Shown: positions 11,738 through 24,890 of the stretch, piece after piece
How positions within the stretch are numbered: the stretch's first letter is position 1
How the letters are laid out: each line of letters opens with the position of its first letter
DNA from: Tetrahymena thermophila SB210
Taxonomy: Eukaryota; Ciliophora; Oligohymenophorea; Hymenostomatida; Tetrahymenidae
DNA: 64,000 nt
Direction: 5' to 3'
Assembly (NCBI RefSeq): GCF_000189635.1
Contig: NW_002475963.1
Coordinates: 62,001-126,000, forward strand
Made by a program: the position numbers and the translations under genes
The notes under the pieces: model-generated
The model's input: only the letters and a program-made list of their open reading frames with translations
Database searches by the model: none
What the model was told of the DNA's origin: nothing

Positions 11738-13988
11738 TCATAGGAGTTAAAGCTCAAAAGATAATCTTAATGGATATTCCATGCCATTTGGAAAAGTTAT
11801 TTTAAAATATTAGAATGCATCTGTTTGATTAGTAGGAGCTTTCAACTCTAGCTTAATTTCATCTATTTCATCATATTTTAAAGGATTTATTCTCTACTAA
11901 ACGTGTTTAAATGATCCGTTACCTTTAATTACTGTGCCTTCTGGGAACTGAATTTAGCTTGAATTTTTTATCATAAAAGTTACTGTAAACTACTATCCCT
12001 TAGCTACTCTGATAGTTTGGTTTTAAGAGAGATTTATAATTTTTATTTAACTTGTTAAATTTTCACTACTATTTTGATTCGAACTATTTGAACTAAAATT
12101 TGTTTAATTTATTTAGTTATTCAACTAAAATAGAGCACTATTTCTATTTTAAAATAAATCAATCAATATTAAATTAGACGTTATTTAAATAATATTTTCC
12201 ATTTTTAAATGAGCAAAACAAATAATATTTTATTACATTTATGTTTTTAAAATGTTTCATAAATTCTCATGAAAAGAAATTAAACTTTTGAAAAGCATTT
12301 TAAAGTTTTTTAATTAAAATTAATATTATTGAAATAAAGCTTTTTACATATTAGACTAAGGTATGTTACTCTGATTATACGTTTGGCTAGTTACTTAATT
12401 AGTGAACATTTCGTTGAAGAAGTGTTCTTTTGTGTAAGGCAGTGGAATATTAAGGTTTTAGCTTTGCTAAAGGGGATTGAAAAATTAATTTTACATTTGT
12501 TGCTATTAGGGCTATTATTAAAACTAATAAAATTAAGACTGTTGTTATCTCTAAGCTGATGGCATAGTTTATGCAAGAGAAGAGATATTTGATTTTTACA
12601 AATTTTAGAAATTAAATACACCAGATTAAACATTACTATTAGATGTGAGGAGAGGAGTTTTTATTGCAGATTGTGTAGCTGATGAAATATTACCAAAAGG
12701 ACCTGTTGTATTTCTTACAATTTACGAAAAAGGGAAACTAACATTGTTTGGGGCTGCAAAATTTTCTTATGAAGCTAAGTTGTTTCCCAAGTTATTCATC
12801 ATTTAATTGTTAAAAAGTCTTTGGGATTTATTTAATTTATTGCTTGTAACATTAGTAACATTTTTATACTTCATGAAAGGATGGTTATGGTCTCCACGCT
12901 TTTCACGTTAGCAGTTTTCACAATGGTCTGTATTTTTGCAGACCAAGCAGTGAAATCTAACATTTTCAATTTGCTCTCTGCAAATATTGCACTTATAATT
13001 GGATAAAACCTAAAATTATCATCAAAATAAATATAAATTATTATTACTTACTTAGATATATTTTGATAGAATTAAAACTTTTCATGTAAAAACTTTCTAA
13101 GTATTAATTTACTATGCTTTGACTAAGGTCATTTTTTTTTTATTGCTTAGGTTAGGGACTGGTGCTTCTTCTACTTGCTGCGTTTTACTGCTAAAGATAA
13201 GCAATGTGCTATTTTATTTTAATGTCATCTTCAATGTTATCTGGCTAAAGCTTGGGAAAGGTATTTAATATTTATCTCATGATTTCATAGTTTATGATGT
13301 TTTCTAAAAAATCCTAGTTTTTTATTTCTTAAAAAATTTCAGGAATTTCAGCTACTTCGTTAGACTAAGTGAGCTTTTCATTGCTTTTAGTAGTTAAAAT
13401 ATTAAGATTAGAGATACTTGCCTTTTTTATATTTCCATTAAAGTTGTTAGAATCATACTCTGAGCTTCTTTGTTTAGAATGTAACTAAGAAAGAACTATA
13501 CTAGGATTAACCATTGACAATTCGCTTGTTTCAATAATAGCTTCTGATGCATCGTATTTTTAATTTAAATTGGTTTACTGATTTTAAGTTTTTATGTTTT
13601 CATCTGGCTAAAATTCAAAACTTTCATTTACTTTTTAATAGTCTTCGAAGCAAGAATCTAAAATCTCTTTATTAGGGTTACTCACTTGAAGCTTTTAGTT
13701 ATCTAAGTAGACATGAATTGTTCCTGAATCTTAAATATGAGCTTTATGAATATAAGACTCGTAATCTTGCTGTTAATTTATATTTTCTTTACTATCTTTC
13801 TTTCCTTCTGATGAAGATTAAAGAGATATGATATACTCAGTGATATCAATATTAAGTAATTGATTCACTTAACTTTTAAAATTTTTAAAGCTTGAGTCCA
13901 AAGCATAGTTTTCAAGGCTGTTAACTACTTTATTATTTACTAAAAAATGAATTTATTTGAATTTTATATATTTTTCAAAATGCTGCAT
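11738..13988 (-). CDS. NBR1-like ZZ and FW-domain protein
   Basis: 647-residue protein assembled from three exons with introns 12144-12347 and 13010-13112; all phases agree. Residues 1-60 could be a degenerate PB1 fold, but this is weak. At about 297-340 there is a ZZ zinc finger: CNIC, then FHCLVCKNTDHCENC, then a paired-His end (GDHNHPF). A Gln/Asn/Ser-rich linker follows. The last 110 residues resemble the Ig-like FW domain of NBR1 (FPEGTVIKGNGSFKHV, KLELKAPTNQ, YFKITFPNGMEYPLRLSF). In animals, plants and fungi NBR1 is a selective-autophagy receptor with PB1-ZZ-FW order. ZZ followed by FW in one chain supports that assignment, although each domain is diverged. An alternative reading is two separate genes, with the FW part starting at an ATG at 12202, but exon phases favour one. 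Confidence 0.6.
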
Positions 13989-14547
13989 GTTTATTTATCA
14001 AGAAATCAATCAAACAAATAATCTATATTTAATTCTAACTTTGATTAAAAGATTTAATTTATTTTTAATTGTATAATTTTTTATTTTAGTAGTATCACTC
14101 ACTCACTATACAAGTCAAGTTTAGTTGATTATATCAAAAATTAATTAATAAATTAAATAAATAATTATTTATGCTGTAATTGTAATAAGTCTTCTTTATA
14201 ATCTTTGCTTTTTAAAGTATTAAAAATAGTCACAAATATTAATTGATCAGAAATCTATTTCAAATTTAAAAATATTCTTGCACTTTGAATAAGCAATTAA
14301 TTATATTATTACAAAAAATTTAACTATCTCAATTAAAATTATAATAATCTAAACAATTTATTTTATTAAGTAATACTTAATTGATATTTTTTAATTTTAA
14401 AAAAAAGTTCATTTAAATAAAAAAATATATCAATAAATATAAAAAAATTGGAGTTAGATTATTTGCAGGTTAAGCTTTTTAAAATATTTTTTAATTGTTT
14501 TTCCTTAAAGCTAAATACGAATTCAGTAAAAAATCAAATTTTTCACA

Positions 14548-14555
14548 GAATAAAC
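14548..14555. repeat. Left 8-bp target duplication
   Basis: GAATAAAC immediately before the G10 end of the mini-element; it is repeated exactly after the C10 end. Confidence 0.7.
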
Positions 14556-14668
14556 GGGGGGGGGGTAGATAGAAGGGATTGAGCTTTTTAATCCCTCTTA
14601 AATATTCAATTTGTCAAAAATGGAAGTTATAAGGGATCATGCCAATCCCCTCTATCTACCCCCCCCCC
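14556..14668. mobile_element. MITE-like element with G10/C10 termini
   Basis: A 113-bp element with terminal inverted repeats of about 26 bp. The left end reads G10 then TAGATAGAAGGGATTG; the right end is its inverse with one mismatch, ending in C10. It is flanked on both sides by the direct repeat GAATAAAC (14548-14555 and 14669-14676), as expected for an 8-bp target duplication. Inside, the word AGGGATT or its inverse recurs about four times (near 14573, 14590, 14632 and 14644), giving a nested hairpin and the look of subterminal transposase-binding sites. There is no coding capacity. Eight-base duplications are typical of hAT- and P-type DNA transposons; family assignment is inference. The G and C runs are extreme for an 80% AT genome. 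Confidence 0.75.
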
Positions 14669-14676
14669 GAATAAAC
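14669..14676. repeat. Right 8-bp target duplication
   Basis: GAATAAAC immediately after the C10 end, an exact direct copy of the left flank. Confidence 0.7.
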
Positions 14677-14917
14677 TATGTTTTAGTCTTTTAAATTATA
14701 TATTTTAATATTTAAATGAAAGTTAGAGTTTTTTACATTTTTTCAAATAAAAAAATTTTAGTTTTTTGTTAGGATTTTCTACTTTTTATTTTATTATTAT
14801 ATATGTTTTTAAAAAAATATTTTAGATAATATAATAAAAAATATTTTTGGTAGTCTTCTGTGATTAAGTTTATTTGTATTTTTGATTGCTATTTAATTTA
14901 ATAGTAATTTGATTTTG

Positions 14918-17900
14918 ATGAAGAAAAGTTAAGATAAGAAAATCTTTTATAATTTTCAGAAATTTAAAGCCATAAATTATAAGATTTGCAAATTATCAAA
15001 AATAAATAGATGATATTGATTATTTATCAATTATACTCATAATTTGCTTGATTTTAAAATATTATAAATAAAAAACAAAAGACAAGATTTTAATTGAAAT
15101 ATTTTAAAAGTAATATAGTAATGCACTAATAAAATACTAGCGTTAATATAAAATCATACTCAAAAAATTTAGATAATAATAAATAAAAATAAATTTGGTT
15201 TTTTAGCAAGAATGAATAATTTTAAGAAAACCATTTTTTTAATTCAGATTTAGTAAAAAAATTGCTAGATTATGAGTGGTCAAATAATGTCTTAAATTTA
15301 CACAATATCAAGAGATCCCTTCTTCTTATTTACAAAGAATTCGAATATGAATACTATAAAATGGAGGATTATGAAAGAGTTAAGCAAGAAACAAATCAAA
15401 TTTCTAATGAAGCAATTAAAGTATTGATAAAAATTTTGAAAAATAAAGGAATTAGAATGCTTGCTTATGATTCTACTGTGCCAGAAATATACAATTAAAT
15501 TGCATAGATTTCAGAAATGTTTTTATGCATCTTATATCAAGCTAAGATCTTAGAATGCTATAAGTTATGCATCTTTTAATCAAGCAATTCAACATAAATA
15601 GATTAATTAATGCAAAATGAAATTGAATAAAGTTTTTTACAGTAGCAATTTATTAAAATATTTCAAGAAAATGGAATAGTTCCAACTCACATAACATTTT
15701 ATTGCATTGAAAAAATTAAATTAGAAAATGCAGTTTAATATTTTTTATATTTTGATGTGGTTGAATAGTAAATTGCCAATTTGTTTCTTTAAAAATCTTT
15801 AAGTTTTGGTAGAAGATTATTTGATTGTTATCATAAATAATAAGAAACTATAATTCAAAAGATCATAAATTTTGCTATTTTCGATTAATAGGTTTTTTTC
15901 AGTTTAGCACAAAGATAATCTCCTGAAGGACAAAATGAATAAATTGTATACAAGATAGCAGGAATATGGCCTGATAACATAGATGAAGTGATGTCTGCAA
16001 AGATAAATGAGCTTTGTAAGTATTGATAAATAAATAAATTAAATATTTTCATTTTGAATTTGAGTTATTTTCTAAGTTTATTTGTTTGTTTACAAAATAA
16101 AACTGATAAAATTATTTTTAATAAAAAGTTTTAGACTATGGGAATTAATCAAGTGAAGATTTGAAAAATAATTTTTCAATCTAAATAAGTAAAGACACAA
16201 AAAATCTAAAAGAATAAGATTATATTGAAATCGATACAAAAGAATATAAATACTCTGTTAAGCTGTAGGTTTCATAAAATACTTAGTTTAGATACTATTC
16301 TTAAAACCTCTGCTAAAATTAGCTAGATTTTAGGTGTTTATAGCCATCTACAATACAAATTATTCTAGAATAATTATTCAATCCATCTTATTTTGAAGTC
16401 CCATCAAATTAAAGTGGGTCATTCATTAGCTCATAATAAAGTTATTTCAAAGAATTTTTGGATCAATTCTAATAAAGTTCAAATAGATAAAATCCCACAT
16501 AAGTTATTAATGAAAATAGAAGTTTTTTTCAAATCAATAATGATATTTTATAATGTGTGCTTTATATTGTGAAACTTTTTGGGTTATAGGATTTAGAAAG
16601 CATAAATATAAATAAAAAAAAGCAAAATAATGAAATAACTAAAGAGGAGCTAGATGAATACTATACAAATAAAAAGTATGAATTTATTGATTTTAATAAT
16701 TGTAGATTAAAGTATTGCTTGTCTATTTTCTATGAAACCTTTTCTGATTTACCAGTTATTACAGACTAAGAGCTATCAAATAAATTGTAATAGTAGTAAG
16801 AGATAGATAAGAAAAATTTTATAGAAAACTAATCTTTATAAAAAAGTAAAAAAAAAAAGTTTCATAAAGACAGAAGAATAAAGTAGATAGAATTAATAAA
16901 AAATGTATGTTTAAGTAGCTCCAAAGAATTGTACTTTTTACAAGAATACAATGAAATTGAGAATGTACTGAAATAAAATTAAAAATATTAAAATTTGTAA
17001 TAAGATGAGTTTAAGCTCATTTAAAATATTTTTATTCACATCTTTAGCATTTAAAAATGTAAAAATCTAATTTGGTGTAAAAAGATAACACTTCAGGGTT
17101 TTAATGGATAGAAACCTGATCAGGGTTAAGTATCTGAAAGAACCATGTAGTTTTTTTTATCTTAAACAAATGATGTTTAATACTAAAACTTAGATCACTA
17201 AATATAAATTTTTAAATATAAATTTAATGCTGAAAACGATAGCTGTTATATCTACTTTGATATTAAATCAAAACAATTAGTGAAGCACATTAATTCAATG
17301 ATCCAAAAAAATTAAATTCAAACCAATATATCTTTATTAGGAATAAAAACAATAATTCCAATAAGATATCTCAAATAGTAAAAAAATGAAATTATTAACC
17401 AAATAAAACCAGAAGATTAAACAAGATTTAGCATAACTTACTATACTAATCCTGTATTTTACTACGTTAAAGATAAAAAAAAGTAAGTTTATTGCTAAAT
17501 TATTGGTGAGAGGTAATTAATTTATTAATTTTATTATGATATTTTTATGATAGAGTTTTTATATATTTATAAATAAACAAATAAAATAATAGGCATGGAA
17601 ATAAGCTTTTAAACTAAAAAAGTGAGATAAAAAATGATTAATGCATAACATTCATGGAGGAGCATTCTCACTTATAAGGAGATACAAGCTACCTACGAGA
17701 TTTAATCGAACATCTAAATAGAAAGCATTATGATCAAGGGAGAAGCTAAAGTAAAAATCCTTAATTTGCGAGAAGCATTCTTTATTCCCCAGAATAAAAT
17801 AATCATATCAGTGAATTTTAATTACTTCATACATAAGAAATCTAAGGTTAAATAAAGCTTTTAAAGTACTATATTAAACCAATCATTAAAGATCTCACTT

Positions 17901-18244
17901 CATCCTATAAATTTTACGAGTTCAATAGCCAAGACATATATGATCCTGATTGGTGGCTAACTGGGTGGCCACTTTTATATAGAAGTGTTTTTGATATGGG
18001 AGATGATTAAGGGTATTTTATTTTTAGCGATGATCCCAATTATATCTTATAGCAAAGGCAAAAAGAGAAAAAGAGCAATGAAGAAATAGAAAATCCATTT
18101 TATTTTTATGTTTGCTCCATAGATCCTAGGTTTGATAACTTTTAGCTAATTGAATCGAATCACTATGCTAAGATCCCAAGTTATTACTGTAGAATAAGAT
18201 GTATCATATTTTCATAAAGATAAAATAGTTGTTCAATATTTTGA
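14918..18244 (+). CDS. Hypothetical ciliate protein, ~935 aa
   Basis: Large protein with no family I recognise. The body is secure: long open exons 15248-16015, 16135-17512 and 17593-18244 join in phase (introns 16016-16134 and 17513-17592) and end at TGA. The extreme 5' end is less certain. A 10-nt first exon at 14918-14927 joined to 15248 gives MKKNLVKKLLDYEWS and keeps phase, but another start is possible. The sequence is rich in Ile, Gln, Asn, Lys and Tyr. A Trp-rich segment near the C-terminus (DPDWWLTGWPLLYRSV) suggests a folded domain. No signal peptide, transmembrane run or catalytic motif is seen. Confidence 0.65.
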
Positions 18245-20382
18245 TTACTTTTATAAATCCTATTTGACTAAAATGAGGAATATGTTTTATTTATTTGTTT
18301 ATATTTCAAATTCATTTCTTAAATATTAAAATTTTTATTTAATATCTTTAAAAATTAATTAATTTTTTCAATAAAAAATATATTTTTAATGTTAATCATA
18401 TAAATATAATAATAAATTCTTTAAAATCATTTATGCTACTTTATTCAATTATTTTATGGATAACACAAAAATTAATTAGACCTTAACATATTTCAATCTA
18501 AAATAATTAATATTCAGACGGCAATTATATAAAGAAAAGTTTTCAATTTAAATTTTTAAAATTTTCAAAATTATTTAATTTATTTTTGGAAAATGCATTT
18601 AATAATTTAAAAAAAATTAAATTAAACTGTTCATCGAATTAATAAAGAGTATTTTTTAATTTAGTAGTTTTTTGAATAACAGATTAGTATATGAGAAATT
18701 TAATTTTTGAATAAAGATTTTGTTTATTTCCATTAATTATCAATTTAAATTTGCGGGAAAATAAAATTAAATTTAAGGGTTGTAATTAAATTAAATGAAA
18801 TTGAATATTTATTTATCTCATTAGGGTCTTATTAAATATTGTAGCGATAAAAATTAAAACATTCCAATAATTAATTAAATACAAATTAAATTTAGTTGTT
18901 AAATTCTTGTTTTTAGAATTGACTTGCATACTTTCTATTTATGTTTAGAGTAATTCAATTATTATTAAATTAATTTACTTTTTGTAAATAGACTTTTATA
19001 GAATAAAGAATTTTTTTAATATAATTTAGTTCAGAAAACAATTTTAATGAATATTTTCGAATTTAATTCTCATAATTTTTTATTCTTTCAAGAATTTACT
19101 AAATTCTAAGACTAAAAATGTGTATTTATGAATTTTTACCTTTAATTAATCTTATTTGGTATTATTGCTAATATAAATTCAAATTTTATTTCATAATATT
19201 TACTATATGCAAATAGCTGCAAATAAATAGGCCAGTGATTGCCAATGTTATATCTATAAATAAAGATAACCTATTTCTACTTTAATAAATTTATTCATCC
19301 TAAGAGAATATCAAAAAGACCGATTAAAGAAGGAGAGAAAAAATATTATTCATAAGTGGGGGAAACGCAGAGGAAAAAAAAATAAATAAGAATGGTATCA
19401 GAGAAAAATCAAAAATAAAAATTAAATTTCTTAATGAATTTCTTTTAATCAAAAATGAAGAGACAAAGTAAAATAAAAGAAAATTAATTAGAGCAAAATA
19501 CAGAGAGATGATTTTTTTTTTTAATGGGCAAAAATTAAATTCTGCAAGGGATAAACGTTTATTATCAGCTATTATTTGTTAATTTTTAATATAATTAGAA
19601 GAATATTAATAATTTTTCTTTGTATATCGAAATCTTGGGGTATGAAATAGAGCTGTTTTTAAATTATTCAAAAAAATATTCCTTTGATATTTTTATATTA
19701 AAGATTAATTATGCGCTTATTAGATATATTGATTGATTCACACTACTAAGTTAAGAGTTAGAAATTAAACTTAATCATATAAACTCCTTAAGATATACAG
19801 ACTCAAAAATGCATTGCACTAACACAAAGAATCTCTTCGAACTAAATTTGAAAGAGCGAAATGGAAATCTAAGGTTGAAAGCTACTAACTAGCAGAAGGT
19901 CAAACTATTCAATGAATAGAAGCGCGTGTTTGCCTATGTATTATTTATATATATTTTTTTAATTTTATCTATATTACAAATTGAAGATGATGTGATTTTT
20001 CTTTGACAATTAATATTTTTTGCTTAATGAATTGTATTTTGCGCAAAAATCTGTGATTTATTTCTTATTAGCGAAAAGGATAGCTCAAAATGAATGCAGA
20101 TTTAGGAGAAAGCGAAATATTTAAATAAGGGAAAATAATTGCTTAATTAAGAAGAAATAGCTAAGAAAATAATAATAATTATTATTATTATTATTAAGTA
20201 GCAAGAGGAAAACATTCATACATACATATATATACACACACATATATATATAAATAAATAAATAATTGAATTTTTTAATCTTGTAAACACGCAAAAAAAA
20301 AGTAATAAAAAAATACAAATACAAAACAATATATAAAGTAAAACAAAATTTAGAAGAAGAATAAACAACTCTAAACAACTAT
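18245..20382. other. Intergenic region / MYB 5' region
   Basis: Two kilobases of AT-rich DNA. The 3' half (from about 19320) turns purine-rich and somewhat less AT-rich, compatible with promoter and 5' UTR of the MYB gene. It includes a small open frame at 19809-20006 and dinucleotide/tetranucleotide repeats at about 20215-20265. Confidence 0.5.
19809..20006 (+). CDS. Candidate small ORF upstream of MYB
   Basis: Open frame of 65 residues from ATG to TGA (MHCTNTKNLFELNLKERNGN at the start) with a hydrophobic C-terminal segment (VLFIYIFLILSIL). Its first 110 bases are clearly richer in G+C than the surrounding spacer, which is unusual for non-transcribed DNA here. It could be a small membrane peptide gene, an upstream ORF or exon in the MYB leader, or chance. 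No homology recognised. Confidence 0.3.
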
Positions 20383-23300
20383 ATGCATATGATCAAGAGT
20401 GAAACCTAGCCTGAAGGTAACTCAATTGAAACCAAAATCGAAGAAGGCTAACAAAATAGCATTCAAATAGTTCAAGAGTAGTAAGCTTAGCAACTTGTTG
20501 CTTCTGCCCTCGACATTTCTAATAGATAAGGTGGTATGAGACCTCAAGACCAGAATTTTTCAGTAGAAAAGAGTAAATAAATTCACCATCAGTTTAATAA
20601 CAACTATAATGATTTAATTAATCAAAAGGTGAAGGGAAATAAGTAGTAAATAAAAAGGAAGAAGCAATTAATGAAAAATAAAATAAAGAATAAGATGCCT
20701 AACAATAAATTAGCAGTATCATGCATAATTAATCCTAATAGTAGTAGCAAGCAGAAGAGGATGAATTCATGAAACTCAAACAGCTATTAGAAGTTATTAA
20801 GAGTAAGTATAATGTGCAATCAGATGATGTAATTAAATATGCTTTAAACAACACATCTCAATTAATTTAGATGCCAGAAGGATTAAAGGCTGCTTCTTCA
20901 GATAACAACAGCAACCAGCCTGGCAAAGATTTGGCTTCAACAGTAATCAATCATCTCTTCTCTAACTCTTCTATAAATTAAAATCAAATTAAAAATTCTT
21001 AAATAAATGCTCCTATCATCTCTTCCACATCAAATTCTTAGTTATTACTTCCAACACCTCTTAATTCCTTAAACATCTCCGCCAATATTCATGTAAATTA
21101 TTAACATAAGATCTTTTAAAACACTCTTCAAATTAATAAACGGTCTTTAATCGAGTTAGTTTTATTATTTATTCAGCTCAGATCCTAATATTGCTTCTAT
21201 TTAACGCATATTATTTTTTATTTCTTTTCTTCTTTTCTCATTTCTTTGGACAGCAAGATAGATAGATTAATAGATACATTTCTCTTGATTTAATTTTCTA
21301 TTAATTTTTTGCTTCCTTTTTGCTTTAAAATTATCAAACTTCTTTCCATATTTGATTACTCAACAAAAGTCTTGAAAGACTTTAGCAGAAAATTTTTTCA
21401 GTTCTACATCCAATTTTTTACTTTATTATAAATTTTGCATCAATTAATAATTGCTTCCTATTCGATGAACTCTTAGACATTTTTAATAAATTTTATTGCA
21501 CCTTTGCACATAAGTAAATACAGTCTTGACTGAATAAAACTAACAAACCGTTTCATCTTAAAATTTTATTTTAGGCTTAATCTAATTTAATTTCTTAATT
21601 CATTTATTACTAGGCTGCATTTTAGTCTAAAATTGAAGAGAATGAATCTTCTGCTTGTGCTTATTCTGTTGAACCTCCTCTTAGAAAGAAATAAAATTCT
21701 AAGAGCTCTTAGAAAAATGTTAAAAAGGCAAGCATGATATCTAATGAAAATGATGGTAGTGAAAATGATATGGACGAAGAAAATTCTAATGAAACAAACC
21801 AAGATAACATGCACTCTTAACACTAAACATTATCAGGCGAATAAAGCTTCAAAAAGACTAAGAAATCCAAAGAATAAAAAATTTAAAGGAAGTAGTCGTT
21901 GAAGGTCAAAAAGCTAAATTCAATCAAACAAGAAAGCTAAATAGAAGAAGAGAATCAATAAGAAAGTCTAGTAAATAATGAAGAAAAATAAACCATGAAT
22001 GAAGAAAATAATGAAGACTATATTGATGATGACGAAGATGATGACATGCTTGATGAAGAAGACGATGATATGATGGATGAATATGAATCTAATGAATCTA
22101 GAAAACTTGAAAGCAACACTAATAACCCAAATGGTGAAAAGATTGTTCGTCCTAAATACAAAAATTCAAATTCCCCTTCAAATACAACCAAAAGGTGGTG
22201 GACAAAAGAAGAGGATGAACTCTTAAAAAACCTTGTAAAAGATCATGGTGCTAAAAATTGGAAAAAAATTGCTGGCTATTTTAAGGAACGCAGCGATGTT
22301 TAATGTTTACACAGATGGTAAAAAGTTTTAAATCCATCTCTTGTTAAAGGGCCTTGGACCAAGGAAGAAGATGAAATAGTAACAAAATTAGTTCTTGAAT
22401 AAGGCCCCAAAAATTGGAGTTCTATTGCCAAGCATTTACCTGGTCGTATTGGAAAACAATGCAGAGAAAGGTATTTATTTATTTATCTTTGACATTTTGC
22501 AACAAAAACATAAAAAACAATTTACTCTCTTTTTGGATTTTATAAATGCGCGCTATTTTAATTAAACTTTTGCAAAAATTAAATAATAAAATTTAATAAT
22601 TAGATGGCACAATCACTTAAATCCATACATCAAGAAAGACAGATGGACTGAGGAAGAAGATCAAGCTATTATTGAAGCTCATAAAAGGTAAAGAAATTAA
22701 GCCTACTTTAATATATAATTAAAATAGAATTATTATTTGCTTCACAAAAAGTAGATTTCATTCAATAGATATTTTATTGAATAGTGTCTTATTTATTAGT
22801 ATCTTTAAAACTGAGTGAGTGTGCATGCTTATCCAAAATTTCTCACAAAAAAAAACAAAACACAGAAAACAAGATTTTAATTCGAAAAGGAACGTTAATA
22901 ATTTTCTTAAGAAATTTAGCATACATAATTTTGTGGGAAAATTAACTATATTCGTAAAATTTAACTTGGCACACAAAAATAAAATTAATTGACAAAACTA
23001 AACATATCTTTTATTTTTCCTCTTTATTTTCAATGATTCTTTCAATTCTATTTAAACATAACACTAACTCTAACTCTTTTATTTTTATGAGAGATAAATT
23101 TTAATTAACTTTTCTGACATTCATTCAAATGTATCCATTAAAAATTCATTGTTTGAATTCTTGAGTTAAGCAAGCACATAATACAAACAAACACAAATAA
23201 ATAAAAACACTCGAAAAATTAAAATATATTTTTCTAATAAAATTTGATTCTTTTGCTAATAAATTCTAAATAGTCTTTAATTTTCTAGTTCGATTAACAA

Positions 23301-24890
23301 AAAAAAATTAATTCAACTTTTAATATTTATACAAAATAAATCCATTAATTGATTAATTCAATTCTATTTTAAATCTAATTTAAATATTAACGCTTTGCTT
23401 TTAATACATAATTTTATATAAAAAAATAGATTAGGAAATAGATGGGCTCTTATTGCTAAGTATTTACCAGGCCGTACTGATAACGCAATCAAAAATCACT
23501 GGAATTCAACTATCAAGAGAAAATTAAAAATGTAAAAGCGTGAAGAAGATTTAGAACCTCCCAAAAAGAAAAATTTAAATATTAAGGAAATAGAAGAAGA
23601 ATTGTCAAATATGCCCTCAGTTAACTTATTAAAAAATGAAGCTTATATGAAATAGTTCCATCTTTAAAATGCATAATATAATGAGGGAATTAAATAGCTC
23701 AATTCAGAATCAAATATTAATCACTCTAAAATGGAAGATAGAGATGATGATGACGACGAAGAAGATAGCGATGAAGAAAATTTATCAAATGAATAGCTCT
23801 CTTAACCTAATTTGAATAACTCTAGAGCAAATAGCATCCAACTTCCTATGGTTTCTGTCAAGGAAGAAGAATAAGAAACAACTTATAAGAAAAGTGCTAT
23901 TCAATCATCTAAAGAAAAAGATACTATAAAGAAAGAAGTAAAATAACGTAAAAAAGAAAAGGGAGAATTTATCACACCTGATAAAAAATCTAATTTCATT
24001 AGCTAAGAAACAACTGCTCCTACTACTTAAGCTGACAATCGTAATATTAAAAAAATAAAAATATAGCTAAATATTAATTAAATCATATTTAAAATTATAT
24101 TAGATTTACGCTCAATAGAACAAAGAAATTAGTCATTTTTAAATAACGAAAATGATTTCGTCACACCTGTTAAACACTTAAACTTTTCAACTCCTAAAAA
24201 CACTTAAGCAAATAAAGAAAAGTCAAATTTAAAATCTGTATCTAATTAAAAAGGTATATTTAAAGTTATTTCCTTAAATTATTTTAATACTTATTTTCTA
24301 ACTCAATAAGAATCCTTCATACTGCATCCAAGCAAAAAAAGTCTCAATATAGTATTCCCTAATTTTACACTTAGTGACATATTAAAAATCGAAAACTCAG
24401 TCACTTTGATGAAGACACTACTCAGATAAGCAGAATTACCAGATCTTTCTACTTCTTATTAGTTTTTCGATTAATAATACAGCCAAGCATAGTCACCTTT
24501 AAGTTTTAGAGGAGCTAAAAATGACGAAAATAACAGCATGTATTTTGAAAAATCAGTTAACTAACTTTAAAGTTCAAGTAAAACAACATCACTCTTACAA
24601 AACAATAATAATGCCATAAATATCCCCACTCCTACTTTATCTAAACCTAGCTCAGGATTTAAACCTGTAGGATCTTCTATTACAAGTTTAAAAAGACCTC
24701 ACCCAGATAAATTTGATGGAATGTATGCCAATTAATTTTAATTATTAGAAGAAAAAGTTAATTTAATTTTATTTTTTAAAAAAGAAAAAAAGAGCTTTCC
24801 TTCACATCTCCATAAGAAAAATCAATAGTAATGAAAAGTATAAATTCTTTTGGGACACCTGAAATGAGAGAAGAGCTATCAACAGCTTGA
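20383..24890 (+). CDS. Three-repeat MYB transcription factor (3R-MYB)
   Basis: 999-residue DNA-binding protein. The three MYB repeats lie at about residues 425-580: R1 starts [16 protein letters not shown]2 starts [17 protein letters not shown]3 starts [18 protein letters not shown]. The regularly spaced Trp residues are present, and R3 ends with [19 protein letters not shown], the canonical recognition-helix region. Three-repeat MYBs are the c-Myb/plant G2-M type and control cell-cycle genes; a similar nuclear role is inferred. The N-terminal 420 residues are Gln/Asn-rich with an acidic Asp/Glu block just before R1; the C-terminal 420 are Ser/Asn/Lys-rich. Introns: 20573-20628, 21093-21574, 22471-22603, 22688-23429 (742 bp, interrupting R3), 24254-24310 and 24757-24794; all phases close to exactly 1,000 codons. 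Confidence 0.92.

Larger units (their letters stand above)
13989..14917. other. Divergent intergenic region
   Basis: AT-rich spacer between divergent genes. It contains no coding exon that I can support, but holds the small transposon-like element at 14556-14668. Confidence 0.6.

Noticed and set aside
12202-12260. Separate start for the FW-like part of the NBR1-like gene
   Set aside because: A 204-bp intron with matching phase 2 links it to the ZZ exon, giving exactly 648 codons.
20121-20378. Minus-strand hydrophobic open frame
   Set aside because: Encoded by AT and ACAT simple repeats in the MYB 5' region.
22758-22976. Minus-strand open frame of 72 codons
   Set aside because: Lies wholly within the large MYB intron, with no recognisable content.
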